From HRBIN12 sp964447335 (GTDB lineage: Bacteria; Actinomycetota; UBA4738; HRBIN12): DNA of 47,917 nt. Positions 40,682-47,835 of this stretch are shown piece after piece. The stretch lies in NCBI GenBank assembly GCA_964447335.1, contig CAYUSA010000021.1:1-47917 (forward strand), read 5' to 3'. A program made the position numbers and the translations under genes. The notes under the pieces were generated by a model that was not told the origin of the DNA, made no database searches, and was given only the letters and a program-made list of their open reading frames with translations. The stretch's first letter is position 1; every line of letters begins with the position of its first letter.

Positions 40682-41479
40682 CTAGGGCCGCACGGCCTTG
40701 GCGATCACGCTGACCGCGACAGCGTCCTGCCGCTCGACGGGGATCAGTTCGCGCATCAGGTCGAGTATCTCGCCGGTGAACAGCGGGTAGAGTGCCGCGC
40801 GGTCGACGCCGTACGGCGTGTGCTCTCCGATCCACACGGCGGCGAACCCCACCTTCTCCAGCTTCCGGGCGAAGACACGCTCCGCCATGGCGCCGGACAC
40901 TCAGCCGGCCCAGGCGGAGTCGCTCGTCAGGATCTCTGGCGGCAGGTCCTCCTCGACGGTGAGGTCGGCGACGCAGAGCCGGCCGCCGGGCCGCAGCACG
41001 CGGTGGATCTCGGCCAGCACGCGCGACTTGCGAGGCGAGAGATTGATGACGCCGTTGGAGATGACCACGTCCACGGAGGCATCGGGGAGCGGCATCTGCT
41101 CCATCTCGCCCTTCACGAACTCGGTCCAGGCGCCGACGCCTACCTCGGCCGCGTTCGCCGCGGCCCGGTCCCGCATCTCGTCCAGCAGATCGAGGCCGAT
41201 CGCCTTCCCGGTCGGTCCGACCCGGCGGGCGGCGAGGATCGTATCGATCCCGCCGCCGGAGCCGACGTCGAGCACCGTCTCCCCGGGCGCGAGCTCGGCG
41301 TGCCGGACGGGGTTCCCGACGCCGAGCGCCCACCGGATCGCGCCGGCGGGGACCTCGGCGAGCTCCTCCGCCGAGTAGAGCTTCGCAGCGACGGGTTCGC
41401 CGCCGCCGGTCTCGATCCGCTCGTAGACCCCGCGGACCGCCTGCTTGATCTCGTCTTGGAACAGAAGGTCCTCCGCCAT
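40682..41479 (-). CDS. ArsM-like SAM methyltransferase, predicted selenoprotein (Sec193)
   Basis: 265 residues if UGA at 40903-40901 is read as selenocysteine. SAM-binding motif I is VLDVGSGGGID (69-79), followed by IGLDLLDEM, VKGEMEQMPLPDASVDVVISN and LRPGGRLCVADL, as in arsenite methyltransferases. The UGA falls in SAWAG-U-VSGAM, aligned with the GEC-LGGAL cysteine that binds As(III) in ArsM. Past it the same frame gives conserved RVFARKLEKVGFAAVWIGEH to a TAG at 40682. The other ArsM cysteines are replaced (GVGNPV in place of GCGNPV); only Cys169 remains. A hairpin of bacterial SECIS type lies at 40868-40886. It is the third gene of the sigma/anti-sigma operon. The substrate is unknown; a stop giving a 192-residue protein is the alternative. 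Confidence 0.85.
40868..40886 (-). promoter_or_regulatory. Predicted bacterial SECIS element
   Basis: In the mRNA, nucleotides 15-33 after the UGA form GGCGGAG-CGUGU-CUUCGCC, a 7-bp stem (one G-U pair) with a 5-nt loop whose second base is G. The loop starts 22 nt after the UGA. Position, stem length and a G in the first two loop bases fit the published bacterial SECIS pattern used by SelB. It lies wholly inside the coding frame, as in bacterial selenoprotein genes. Confidence 0.72.
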
Positions 41480-41489
41480 TTCCCCCTCC

Positions 41490-41732
41490 TCAGAGCTCCC
41501 CGAGGAGCCGCTCCAGGTGCTCTTTCACGTCGGGCGGGATCTCCTCGACCTCGTTCGAGCGCAGGAATGCCTGGAGCTCCTTCGCGAACTCCAGCTCCCC
41601 GCAGCACTTGCGGCAGAACGCGAGGTGTCCCTCGACCCTCGTGGCGTCCTCCGGCGAGAGCGCCTGGTCGAGGTAGTCCCAGAGCTGCCGGACGGCGTCC
41701 GAGCAGGGGATGATCCGCTGCGCCCCGGTCAT
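41490..41732 (-). CDS. RsrA-like zinc anti-sigma factor
   Basis: 80 residues. The zinc anti-sigma motif H36-x3-C40-x2-C43 is present (GHLAFCRKCCGELEF), with Cys10 in the N-terminal helix. This spacing closely parallels the Cys11/His37/Cys41/Cys44 set of the thiol sensor RsrA of streptomycetes. There is no transmembrane segment, so it is cytosolic, as RsrA is. Oxidation or metal/selenium/arsenic chemistry at these cysteines would be expected to free the sigma factor. ATG 41732 overlaps the sigma gene stop (ATGA), and the methyltransferase follows 10 bp later. Confidence 0.85.
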   Translation of the reverse strand: MTGAQRIIPCSDAVRQLWDYLDQALSPEDATRVEGHLAFCRKCCGELEFAKELQAFLRSNEVEEIPPDVKEHLERLLGEL

Positions 41733-42331
41733 CGCGTCGCCTCCTGCGAGAGGAGCCCGTTCTCCTCCGCATAGGTCCACATCTCGCGCTCGAACAGCTT
41801 CCTCCCCCGGTGCAGGCGCGCGAGGATCGTGCCGAGGGGGGCGTCGAGCAGCCGTGCGATCTCCTTCGTCGCGAAGCCCTCCATGTAGCGCAGCACGAGG
41901 GGCGCGCGGTAGATGTCGGGGAGCCGCATCAGGACGGCCCGCACGTCCTCCTTGCCGAAGGCGCGCAGGAAGTCCACGTGCAGCGTGTCCGAGTACGGGA
42001 AGGGGTCCTCCTCCGCGATCGTCCGGTACAGGGAGAAGTCGTCGACATCCTCGACCGCGACCTCCTTCACCGCGCGAGACTCCTTCCGGAGGCGGTCGCG
42101 GAAGACATTCAGCATGATCGACTGCAACCAGGCGCCGCCGGCTTCGGGCTCCGCCAGGGTGTCGAACGACCGGTAGGCCCTCAAGAGGCACTCCTGGACG
42201 AGGTCCTCGGCGCCCGTGTCGGTGAGCCGTCGGGCGAGGGAGTAGAGCCGCGGGATCTGTTCGCGCGCGAGCGCCTCGAAGGCCACCTTGGAAGCGCGGC
42301 TCTGCGGGGTGTCTGCCACTCGGTTCCCCAT
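41729..42331 (-). CDS. ECF (extracytoplasmic function) RNA polymerase sigma factor
   Basis: 200 residues. Sigma region 2 is seen as LYSLARRLTDTGAEDLVQEC with LLRAYRSFDTL and WLQSIMLNVFRDRLRK. Region 4 is VLMRLPDIYRAPLVLRYMEG, FATKEIARLLDAPLGTILARLHRGRKLF. Lengths and motifs are typical of the SigR/SigE-type ECF groups. The ATG at 42331 is the best start; the frame opens further upstream but runs into the divergent promoter region. It is co-translated with the anti-sigma factor. It probably drives both its own operon and the divergent thiol genes. Confidence 0.92.
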   Translation of the reverse strand: MGNRVADTPQSRASKVAFEALAREQIPRLYSLARRLTDTGAEDLVQECLLRAYRSFDTLAEPEAGGAWLQSIMLNVFRDRLRKESRAVKEVAVEDVDDFSLYRTIAEEDPFPYSDTLHVDFLRAFGKEDVRAVLMRLPDIYRAPLVLRYMEGFATKEIARLLDAPLGTILARLHRGRKLFEREMWTYAEENGLLSQEATR

Positions 42332-42389
42332 ATCACGGCGCCCGTCCCTCTCGCGATCGCATCCTAAGGACGTCCCCGGCGACGAAGTT

Positions 42390-42413
42390 ATTGCATCCGC
42401 CCGGAAACGCAAT
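42390..42413. promoter_or_regulatory. Inverted repeat ATTGC-N14-GCAAT in the divergent promoter region
   Basis: ATTGC (42390-42394) and GCAAT (42409-42413) are inverted around 14 bp, in the 155-bp gap between the sigma factor start and the divergent thioredoxin-like gene. An AT-richer patch (GAAGTTATTGC) stands out. It could be a promoter shared by both directions or a binding site. No canonical GGAA/GTT pair of sigma-R type could be placed confidently. Confidence 0.3.
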
Positions 42414-42486
42414 GAGGCCGCGCCCACGGCCGTCTTTCCAGGCATCGGAACCAAGCATGCGAACGTTTGAACGGGAGGCAGAGGAG

Positions 42487-42996
42487 ATGAGCGTGACGCC
42501 GGGGGGGACGACGACGCTGGTGGGGTCCTACGAGGTCGGGGAGCCCGTGCCGGGATTCGAGCTCGCCACCGTGTCGGGTGGGACTGCGCGGCTCTCGGAC
42601 TACCGTGGGCGAGCGGTCCTGATCTTCTTCACCGCCACCTGGTGTCCCTACTGCGGCGCCGAGGCGCCCTACCTGGAGCAGGAGATCTGGCAGCGATACC
42701 GCGACCGCGGGCTCCAGGTGATCTGCGTCGACGTCAAGGAGAGCGCGGCGGTGATGGCGCCCTTCGTCGAGCGCTACGCGTGGACCTTCCCCGTGCTACT
42801 GGACGACGACGGCGAGGTGTCGATGCGATTCGCGCCGGTCAAGGAGGGACTCCCGCCGGAGGTCGCGATCATCAATGCTCACTTCATCCTCGATGGCGAG
42901 GGCGTCGTGCGGTACCGCGACTTCCTCAACATGGAACGGTTCGACGCGCACGCGAGCCACGTGCGCGAGTTCCTGGACGGGTTCCTGGGGGCGTGA
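42487..42996 (+). CDS. Thioredoxin-fold (TlpA/AhpC-TSA-like) redox protein, cytosolic
   Basis: 169 residues. The fold follows TlpA/ResA: PVPGFELATVSGGTARLSDYRGR, then VLIFFTATWCPYCGAEAPYLEQE with the redox pair C53-P-Y-C56, and a cis-Pro region GLPPEVAIINAHFILD. A further Cys80 (LQVICVDVK) lies in the next strand. Unlike most TlpA-like proteins it has no signal peptide or membrane anchor. Good ribosome site (GAGGAG). It is the first of three coupled genes running divergently from the sigma-factor operon. Confidence 0.9.
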   Translation: MSVTPGGTTTLVGSYEVGEPVPGFELATVSGGTARLSDYRGRAVLIFFTATWCPYCGAEAPYLEQEIWQRYRDRGLQVICVDVKESAAVMAPFVERYAWTFPVLLDDDGEVSMRFAPVKEGLPPEVAIINAHFILDGEGVVRYRDFLNMERFDAHASHVREFLDGFLGA

Positions 42997-43424
42997 TGGT
43001 GGCGACGGTCGACCTGACGAACTGGCTGTTGCTGGCGGCCCGGGTCGAGCCGGCCAGGCTCACGCCGGGCGGGCGGGGACGGCTGGTCGTCGAGGTCCGG
43101 GTTCCCGACGGCTGCCACGTCGAGTCTCACCGGCCGAGCGAGCCGTTCCTGATCCCGACGGAGCTGTTCGTCGGCGAAGTCGACGGCGTGCGCGTGGAGG
43201 AGGTCGAGTACCCGCCCGACGAGGAGCGGGTCCTCGACTGGAGCCCGGCTGTGCTCCGCGTCTACCGGGGATCGTTCGAGCTCGCGGCCCTCGTGGAGGT
43301 CTCGGCCGGGGCGGCGCCGGGGAGCCGGAGCATCTCCGGCAGGGTGAGGTACCAGGGATGCACCGAGGCCCACTGCTTGATGCCGGCAGAGCAGTCGGTC
43401 GAGGCCACCCTGGACATCGTGTAG
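42996..43424 (+). CDS. DsbD N-terminal-domain-like protein without signal peptide
   Basis: 142 residues. The beta-sandwich shows LTPGGRGRLVVEVRVPDGCHVESHRPSEPFL, then VRVYRGSFELAALVEVSA and the C-terminal YQGCTEAHCLMPAEQ. The C122-x4-C127 pair corresponds to the redox cysteines of nDsbD (the YQGC...C motif). Known DsbD domains pass electrons in the periplasm; here there is no export signal, so it would act in the cytosol. It starts one base into the previous stop (TGATG). A plausible partner for the preceding CPYC protein. Confidence 0.82.
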   Translation: MVATVDLTNWLLLAARVEPARLTPGGRGRLVVEVRVPDGCHVESHRPSEPFLIPTELFVGEVDGVRVEEVEYPPDEERVLDWSPAVLRVYRGSFELAALVEVSAGAAPGSRSISGRVRYQGCTEAHCLMPAEQSVEATLDIV

Positions 43425-43442
43425 CGAGAGAAGGAGGGGGAC

Positions 43443-44006
43443 ATGGCAACGGTGACGATCAAGAATGGGGTCGACGTCGACCGCCTGGTGCAGACGATCG
43501 GCGCGATCGGGGGCGACGCGAACATCGCGCGGCTCACGTTCAAGGCCCGGACCGCGTGGGACGAGGGCGGCAGGAGCCGCGGGTGGATCTCCTCGTTCAT
43601 CCACGCCGGGCAGGAGGTGCAGCACGCACGCCCGCACGAGCTCACAGGAAGCGAGCCGGATCTCCTGCTGGGTGACGACGCCGGCCCGAACGCGGTCGAG
43701 CTGGTCCTTGCCGCACTGGCGTTCTGCTACTCGGTCGGCTTCGTGTACAACGCCGCCGCGAAGGGCTACGAGATCGAGGAGCTCACCTACGAGGTGGAGG
43801 GCGACCTCGACCTTCGGAACTTCGTGGGCATCGCCGACGGGCCTCGGCCCGGGTTCACGGCGATCCGGGTGCAGGGGACCTGCAAGGCGAGGAACGCGAC
43901 CGCGCAGGAGCTCGAAGATCTGTGTCAGTACGTGCAGGACACCTCGCCGGTGCGGGACATCATCGCCAACGCGGTACCGGTGACGACGTCGCTCACCGTC
44001 CTGTAA
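43443..44006 (+). CDS. OsmC/Ohr-family protein
   Basis: 187 residues. OsmC fold with the two characteristic cysteines: C95 in VELVLAALAFCYSVGFVYNAA and C161 in LEDLCQYVQDTSPVRDII. Together these make up the thiol peroxidase centre of OsmC/Ohr (reduction of organic hydroperoxides). There is an extra Cys147 (VQGTCKAR) and an N-terminal extension of about 25 residues. AAGGAGGGGG precedes the ATG. Third gene of the divergent thiol operon; its substrate may be connected to the adjacent methyltransferase's chemistry. Confidence 0.88.
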   Translation: MATVTIKNGVDVDRLVQTIGAIGGDANIARLTFKARTAWDEGGRSRGWISSFIHAGQEVQHARPHELTGSEPDLLLGDDAGPNAVELVLAALAFCYSVGFVYNAAAKGYEIEELTYEVEGDLDLRNFVGIADGPRPGFTAIRVQGTCKARNATAQELEDLCQYVQDTSPVRDIIANAVPVTTSLTVL

Positions 44007-44187
44007 CGGCGGCCGCAGCCGCGTCGCGCGTCGCGCGCTCCTCGGGTCTCATCCGTAGGAGCGCGCGCGCGTCGTGGCGCACGGCACAAACCCAGATGTG
44101 TGTGCCTACGCGTCACATCCCCAGCTCGCGATGGCGGGCGGCGGCAATCGCACGGAGCCTCGATCGCAGTTCCCGATCAGTGTCGCT

Positions 44188-44295
44188 TTAGTCGGGTGAC
44201 TGCTCGTGCGTCTCCACCAGGATCTCGGCGCGCAGCGTCACGCACTCGTCGCAGATGAAGACCTGGTTCGGCCACTCGCCGGGGCCACCGACCAT
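44188..44295 (-). pseudogene. Half of a ClpX-type C4 zinc-finger domain
   Basis: The minus-strand frame reads MVGGPGEWPNQVFICDECVTL, then RAEILVETHE to a TAA at 44190. This resembles the second half of ClpX zinc-finger domains (GPGVYICDECIDLCNEIL). The first CxxC is missing upstream. After the TAA the same frame continues plausibly to about 44113. It looks like a truncated and decayed stand-alone zinc-finger gene. The surrounding 44007-44440 shows no other gene. Confidence 0.5.
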
Positions 44296-44440
44296 GCGAC
44301 GCCCGTCGCTGCTGGAGCGGAGATCCCGGATCCGGTTACCGGATCGAGCCTCCGCCTGATATCTCGCCTAGAAGGGAGGATGATCCGAGTGGCGAAGGAC
44401 GGCATTCAGGCGATCGTGTAGTCGTCGAGGAGGTGATGCC

Positions 44441-44713
44441 GTGACCCGTTCGGTCGGGCCGAAGGAGGCGGCGCTGAGGAAGGCGCGCGAGTCGAAGGCG
44501 GGCGGGAAGAAAGCAGAAGAAGGCGACCCCGAAGACCGGGCCGAGGAAGCCCACGGCGAAGAAGACGGCCCCGCGAAGGTCGCCAAGGTGCTGACCTTCA
44601 AGAAGGCCGAGCGGGCGAAGGGCGACGAGGGGACCCCGCCCGTCCCGAACGCAGCCCTCGTCAAACGACCGCGGAATCCTCCCGCGAGCGCGGAAAGGGT
44701 TCGAACACCGTAA
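44441..44713 (+). CDS. Lysine/alanine-rich low-complexity protein, possibly frameshifted
   Basis: A GTG-initiated frame of 90 residues with GGAGG about 10 nt upstream: RSVGPKEAALRKARESKAGGKK, then an acidic/basic mix. In the alternative frame the middle reads KKATPKTGPRKPTAKKTAP, like the PAKKA tails of actinobacterial nucleoid proteins. This suggests a 1-nt shift near 44510. Nothing identifies a function. The segment 44557-44605 recurs at 47836-47884. Confidence 0.35.
   Translation: MTRSVGPKEAALRKARESKAGGKKAEEGDPEDRAEEAHGEEDGPAKVAKVLTFKKAERAKGDEGTPPVPNAALVKRPRNPPASAERVRTP
44557..44605 (+). repeat. 49-bp direct repeat, copy A
   Basis: Matches 47836-47884 with two mismatches and the same orientation. 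The two copies bracket about 3.2 kb of IS and gene fragments. Copy A lies in the Lys-rich ORF just before the IS481 transposase start. Confidence 0.85.
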
Positions 44714-44801
44714 GGTCCGAGCCCCGGCAGTGTCTGGTTTCAGGACATAGTTCCACCCTGTGTCGGGTCATCGTGCCTACCTCAGATGAGAGGGGTGGGC
44801 G

Positions 44802-44858
44802 ATGTCGCTGGCACGGCTGGTGGTCACGGCGGTCAGGATCGAGGGACGCACGAAGGCG
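44802..44858 (+). pseudogene. IS481-family transposase, N-terminal 19 codons
   Basis: MSLARLVVTAVRIEGRTKA is the usual beginning of an IS481-type transposase (HTH start). The stretch upstream (44725-44800), with TTTCAGGACA and TGTCGGGTCA, looks like the left part of such an element. Coding similarity stops at 44858, where IS3-like DNA begins. A C-terminal IS481 piece in the same orientation lies at 47590-47699, so the gene appears split by later insertions. Confidence 0.55.
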
Positions 44859-45410
44859 GGACTGCCCCCAGTTTGGTTGACTCGCTGATGTGCCCCGGGT
44901 TCCGTGGAGTCGACTCGTTTGATTTCATGCCACTTCCGATGGGTAGGTGAGCATCTTCTCGAACTCGATCGGTGTGCGCATCCCGAGCGAGCTGTGCCGA
45001 CGCTTTCGGTTGTGGAAGATCTCCAGGTACTCGAAGATCGCGTTGGCGAGCTCGACTCGTGTCTTCCATCGCTGGCGGTTGAGCAGCTCGACCTGCATCC
45101 GGGCCCAGAACGATTCGACGACGGCATTGTCGAAGCGATCCCCGATCGAGCCCATCGAGGGCACGAGGCCTGAGTCAAGTGCTCGACGCGTGAATGCCCA
45201 GGAGGTGAACTGGGTGCCGTGGTCCGAATGGATCAGCGCGCCCGGTGAAGGCCGGCGGTTGGAGATCGCCATGCAAAGAGCGTTCGTGACGAGCGCTGCG
45301 GTCGGCGAGGAATCGATCGAGCATCCCACCACCCGACGAGAGAACACGTCGAGCACGACGGAGCAATAGACCCTGCCTTCGCGCGTGGGGTGCTCGGTGT
45401 AGGCGCGCGA
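44857..45410 (-). mobile_element. IS3-family remnant with truncated OrfB transposase
   Basis: The right end begins GGGACTGCCCCCAGTTTGG at 44858, resembling IS3-type terminal repeats. The minus frame to TGA 44925 gives the C-terminal part of the DDE integrase core: VVLDVFSRRVVG (first Asp), LIHSDHGTQFTSWAF (second Asp), DNAVVESFWARMQ (Glu), and the IS3-typical RKRRHSSLGMRTPIEFE ending. The N-terminal part and OrfA are missing. At about 45410 the sequence changes to a GGDEF-domain fragment. Confidence 0.85.
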
Positions 45411-45447
45411 CGAAGGCGAATCTCGTCGCCGAGTCGACCCCGCCGAC

Positions 45448-45657
45448 GTCGCACACCGCGAACCCTCCGGGGCCGCTCCTCTTGCTGGACAGCATCGGGG
45501 TCTCCGCGTGCACGAGCAGCTCCTCCACGTTCCGAGCGTCGTCGGGATGCACGCTGATGCCGACGCTCGCCGAGACGAACACCTCAGTGCCCTCGATGTC
45601 GAAGGGCTCTGCGAGGGCCTCACGGATCCGGCCGGCGACCGATTCGGCGAACAGCAG
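45448..45657 (-). pseudogene. GGDEF-domain (diguanylate cyclase) C-terminal fragment
   Basis: The minus frame has SVAGRIREALAEPFDIEGTE, then VFVSASVGISVHPDDARNVEELL and SKRSGPGGFAV. This is the C-terminal third of a GGDEF domain. The GG(D/E)EF active site and everything upstream are absent, and the IS3 remnant cuts off whatever followed (EAL domain or end). A broken cyclic-di-GMP gene. The rest of 45660-45792 shows no feature. Confidence 0.7.
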
Positions 45658-45792
45658 GGACGCCTGCAACTCGCCGACCTCCCCGCGCTCGAGGTCGCCA
45701 TGTGAGGGTCGCCGCCCACCTGGGTTCGTCGGCCCTCGGCGGCGCTGACCGCGGCCTTCGCCGTATAGTTTCCGGGCAGAGGGGGTCTCGAG

Positions 45793-46301
45793 ATGCCGCG
45801 GGCCGTGGTCCCCGAACGGGGAAGGGTCGAGCTGTTCCTCGAGAGGCACCGGGGGTCCTTCGAGTGTGAGGTGCTCCTGCACGCGTTCGTCCACAACCCG
45901 ACCCTCGCGTGGACTCCCGACGGCCTCTCCTCCTGGTACGGCATCCGCATCGACCTGGTGCGTCGTATCCTCGCCGAGATGACGGAGTGGGGCATCGTTC
46001 GCTGGATCCCCGGACGCAGGGACATGTACCTATTGGCCGAGGAGCGCGTGCTCGCCGAAGATCGCGAGCTCCGGCCCGAGCCGATGCGACCGCGCGTGGC
46101 TCCCTTCCCCGGCCGCGGGGCGGCCGTGTATACGGGTTCGCCTACGACGGCATGGACCAGGCGGCTCCGTTCGCAAGGACGGTCCGGCTCGCCAAGCTCG
46201 CGCACAAGTACTACAGGGCGCTCGTGAAGACCTATGACGCTCACGGCTACAACGCGAAGGTGAATCACATCGTCTTCGAGGTCGGCCATGTCGGGACGGT
46301 A
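45793..46301 (+). pseudogene. Winged-helix-like hypothetical gene, frame disrupted
   Basis: The first frame (ATG 45793 to about 46125) encodes about 110 residues including SFECEVLLHAFVHNPTLAW, SSWYGIRIDLVRRILAEM and GIVRWIPGRRDMYLLAEE, resembling a winged-helix domain. From about 46125 the plausible protein sequence moves to the +1 frame (YGFAYDGMDQAAPFARTVRL, then AHKYYRALVKTYDAHGYNAK). Either one gene is frameshifted or two fragments are joined. I do not recognise the second part. Confidence 0.45.
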
Positions 46302-46311
46302 GCACCCGCGT

Positions 46312-46578
46312 TTCCGCGCTCTGGTCGCCCAGCGTTGCCTGGAGAAGGCCGGCGCCGACGACGAGTCGCTGTGGCGCACGGCCTGCGCCCTGGACTGTGG
46401 GACGTTCTTCGGGCGTTTCCGTATCGATCCCGAAACCGGCCGGCACGTGGGCCACGAGGTGGTCCTCGTGCAGTGGCGGCGCGGGAGGAAGCTCGTGGTC
46501 TGGCCGCCCAGTGTGTCCAAGGCCAGGCCCCTGTACCCGAGGCCGCAATGGACTGGTGCCAGTGGGAGTGCGAACTGA
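46312..46578 (+). pseudogene. C-terminal fragment of a branched-chain amino-acid-type substrate-binding protein
   Basis: 88 residues: a run of ALDCGTFFGRFRIDPETGRH, then VGHEVVLVQWRRGRKLVVWPP. This is the C-terminal end of Peripla_BP_6-type ABC binding proteins. No start or N-terminal lobes are present. It ends at TGA 46578, 12 bp before the histidine kinase start. Confidence 0.6.
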
Positions 46579-46590
46579 CGGAGGACTAGC

Positions 46591-47550
46591 ATGGAAGCCA
46601 TGCAGGTCTACCACCTGACGATTCAGGAGAACGGGCACTCAGTACGGTTCATCTACGAGGACCGTGATGAGGCGCTGACGCGCTTCGCCGATGCGATTGC
46701 CGCCGGGCTGGACGCAAAGCTCGACGAGGTTGTGCGCGCGCCGGCGCTCCCGAAGCCGACCGAGAGGTTGCCGGACGAGATCGTGCCCGTTCGCCACCAA
46801 GGCGAGTTGCTCGGGGCGGTCTCGATCGAGAAGAAGCCGGGCGAGTCCCTCACGCCGACCGAGCGGGAGCTTGTCTCTGACCTAGGCTCGCAGGCGGGCC
46901 TCGTGCGGCGAAACGTGGCGCTCATCGCCGATCTTCGCGCCTCCCGCCAACGCCTAGTCGCCGCTCAGGACGACGAACGTCGCAAGCTGGAGCGGAATCT
47001 CCACGACGGAGCGCAGCAGCAGCTCGTCGCGCTAGCGGTGAAGCTCCGGCTCGCGGAGTCCCTCGCGGAGCGCGACCCGTCCGCCACCAAGACGATGCTC
47101 ACGGATCTTCGGACCGAGACGGGGGAGGCCCTGGAGAGCCTCCGTGACCTCGCCCGGGGGATCTACCCACCCCTGCTCGCCGACAAGGGGCTGGCGGCCG
47201 CTTTGGAGTCGCAGGCTCGCAAGGGTTCGGTGCCAACCGAGGTCAGATCCGAGGGGATCGGGCGCTACCCCCCGGACGTGGAAGCGGCCGTCTACTTCTG
47301 CGCCCTGGAGGCGCTGAACAACGTCGCGAAGTACGCGGGCGCCACCCGAGCGGAGGTTCGCCTCGCCCAGGCCGAAGGGGAACTGACCTTCGAGGTCTCC
47401 GGCGACGGCGACGGGTTTGATCCTGCCCAGACCGGCTACGGGACCGGTCTGCAGGGCATGGCCGACCGCCTGGATGCGATCGGCGGGACACTCAAGGTTC
47501 ACTCGCAGCCTGGGAAGGGCGCGCAGGTCACAGGGCGAGTTCCCGTCTAG
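46591..47550 (+). CDS. Sensor histidine kinase, HisKA_3/NarL type, with altered G1 box
   Basis: 319 residues. An unfamiliar N-terminal segment (1-50, VYHLTIQENGHSVRFIYEDRD) joins the tail of a GAF domain (about 60-115, GELLGAVSIEKKPGESLT, LGSQAGLVRRNVALIADL). Next come HisKA_3 with phosphoacceptor His138 (RRKLERNLHDGAQQQLVALA) and a HATPase domain with N-box EALNNVAKYA. The G1 box is VSGDGDGFD (269-277) where DDGxGFD is expected, so the first, nucleotide-binding Asp is Gly. Kinase activity may be impaired. The partial GAF suggests a chimera made by rearrangement. No response regulator is adjacent. Confidence 0.82.
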   Translation: MEAMQVYHLTIQENGHSVRFIYEDRDEALTRFADAIAAGLDAKLDEVVRAPALPKPTERLPDEIVPVRHQGELLGAVSIEKKPGESLTPTERELVSDLGSQAGLVRRNVALIADLRASRQRLVAAQDDERRKLERNLHDGAQQQLVALAVKLRLAESLAERDPSATKTMLTDLRTETGEALESLRDLARGIYPPLLADKGLAAALESQARKGSVPTEVRSEGIGRYPPDVEAAVYFCALEALNNVAKYAGATRAEVRLAQAEGELTFEVSGDGDGFDPAQTGYGTGLQGMADRLDAIGGTLKVHSQPGKGAQVTGRVPV

Positions 47551-47589
47551 TCGTTCCAGCCAGCCCTGTCGCTCTGCTCAAGGAACAGG

Positions 47590-47699
47590 CGCCGGCTCAC
47601 CGGCACGCGGGTGCTGGTTCTCGTCGCCGACCTGCGCGTGCGGGTCCTGACAGAAGACGGGGAGCTGCTGCGTGAGCTGACCTTGGACCCGAGCCGGGG
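47590..47699 (+). pseudogene. IS481-family transposase C-terminal fragment
   Basis: The plus frame reads TGTRVLVLVADLRVRVLTED, then GELLRELTLDPSR, which is the C-terminal tail found in actinobacterial IS481 transposases. It has the same orientation as the N-terminal scrap at 44802, about 2.7 kb upstream. The integrase core is absent. Confidence 0.55.
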
Positions 47700-47727
47700 C
47701 GCCGACCGGCTGAGCTTCGGCACGAGG

Positions 47728-47832
47728 GCTCCTCGCGGAGCGTCCACGTCTCGCGGTGGGTGGTCGCCTCGCCCGCCCCGAGCGTCACGAGCGGCCCGAG
47801 GGTCTCGAGCTCGCAGAAGTCGTCGCGGACGA
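47728..47832 (-). pseudogene. Fragment resembling an aldose-epimerase-like C-terminus
   Basis: The minus frame gives DDFCELETLGPLVTLGAGEA, then THRETWTL. This resembles the C-terminal ELETLGPLVTLxPGE...HxExW run of galactose-mutarotase-fold (DUF4380-like) proteins. Only about 35 residues are present, with no start or end. Low confidence. Confidence 0.4.
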
Positions 47833-47835
47833 AGA

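Noticed and set aside
40682..40900. The downstream frame as an independent small gene starting at GTG 40900
   Set aside because: It has no ribosome site, begins at the codon right after the UGA in the same frame, and encodes the natural C-terminal end of the methyltransferase. Readthrough by selenocysteine explains it better than a separate gene or a nonsense mutation, given the SECIS-like hairpin.
42440..42475. GGAACC near 42450 as an ECF -35 box for the thioredoxin-like gene
   Set aside because: No matching -10 element (GTT or CGTCTAA-like) is found at 15-17 bp. The nearest ACGTTT is too close, so I did not call a promoter.
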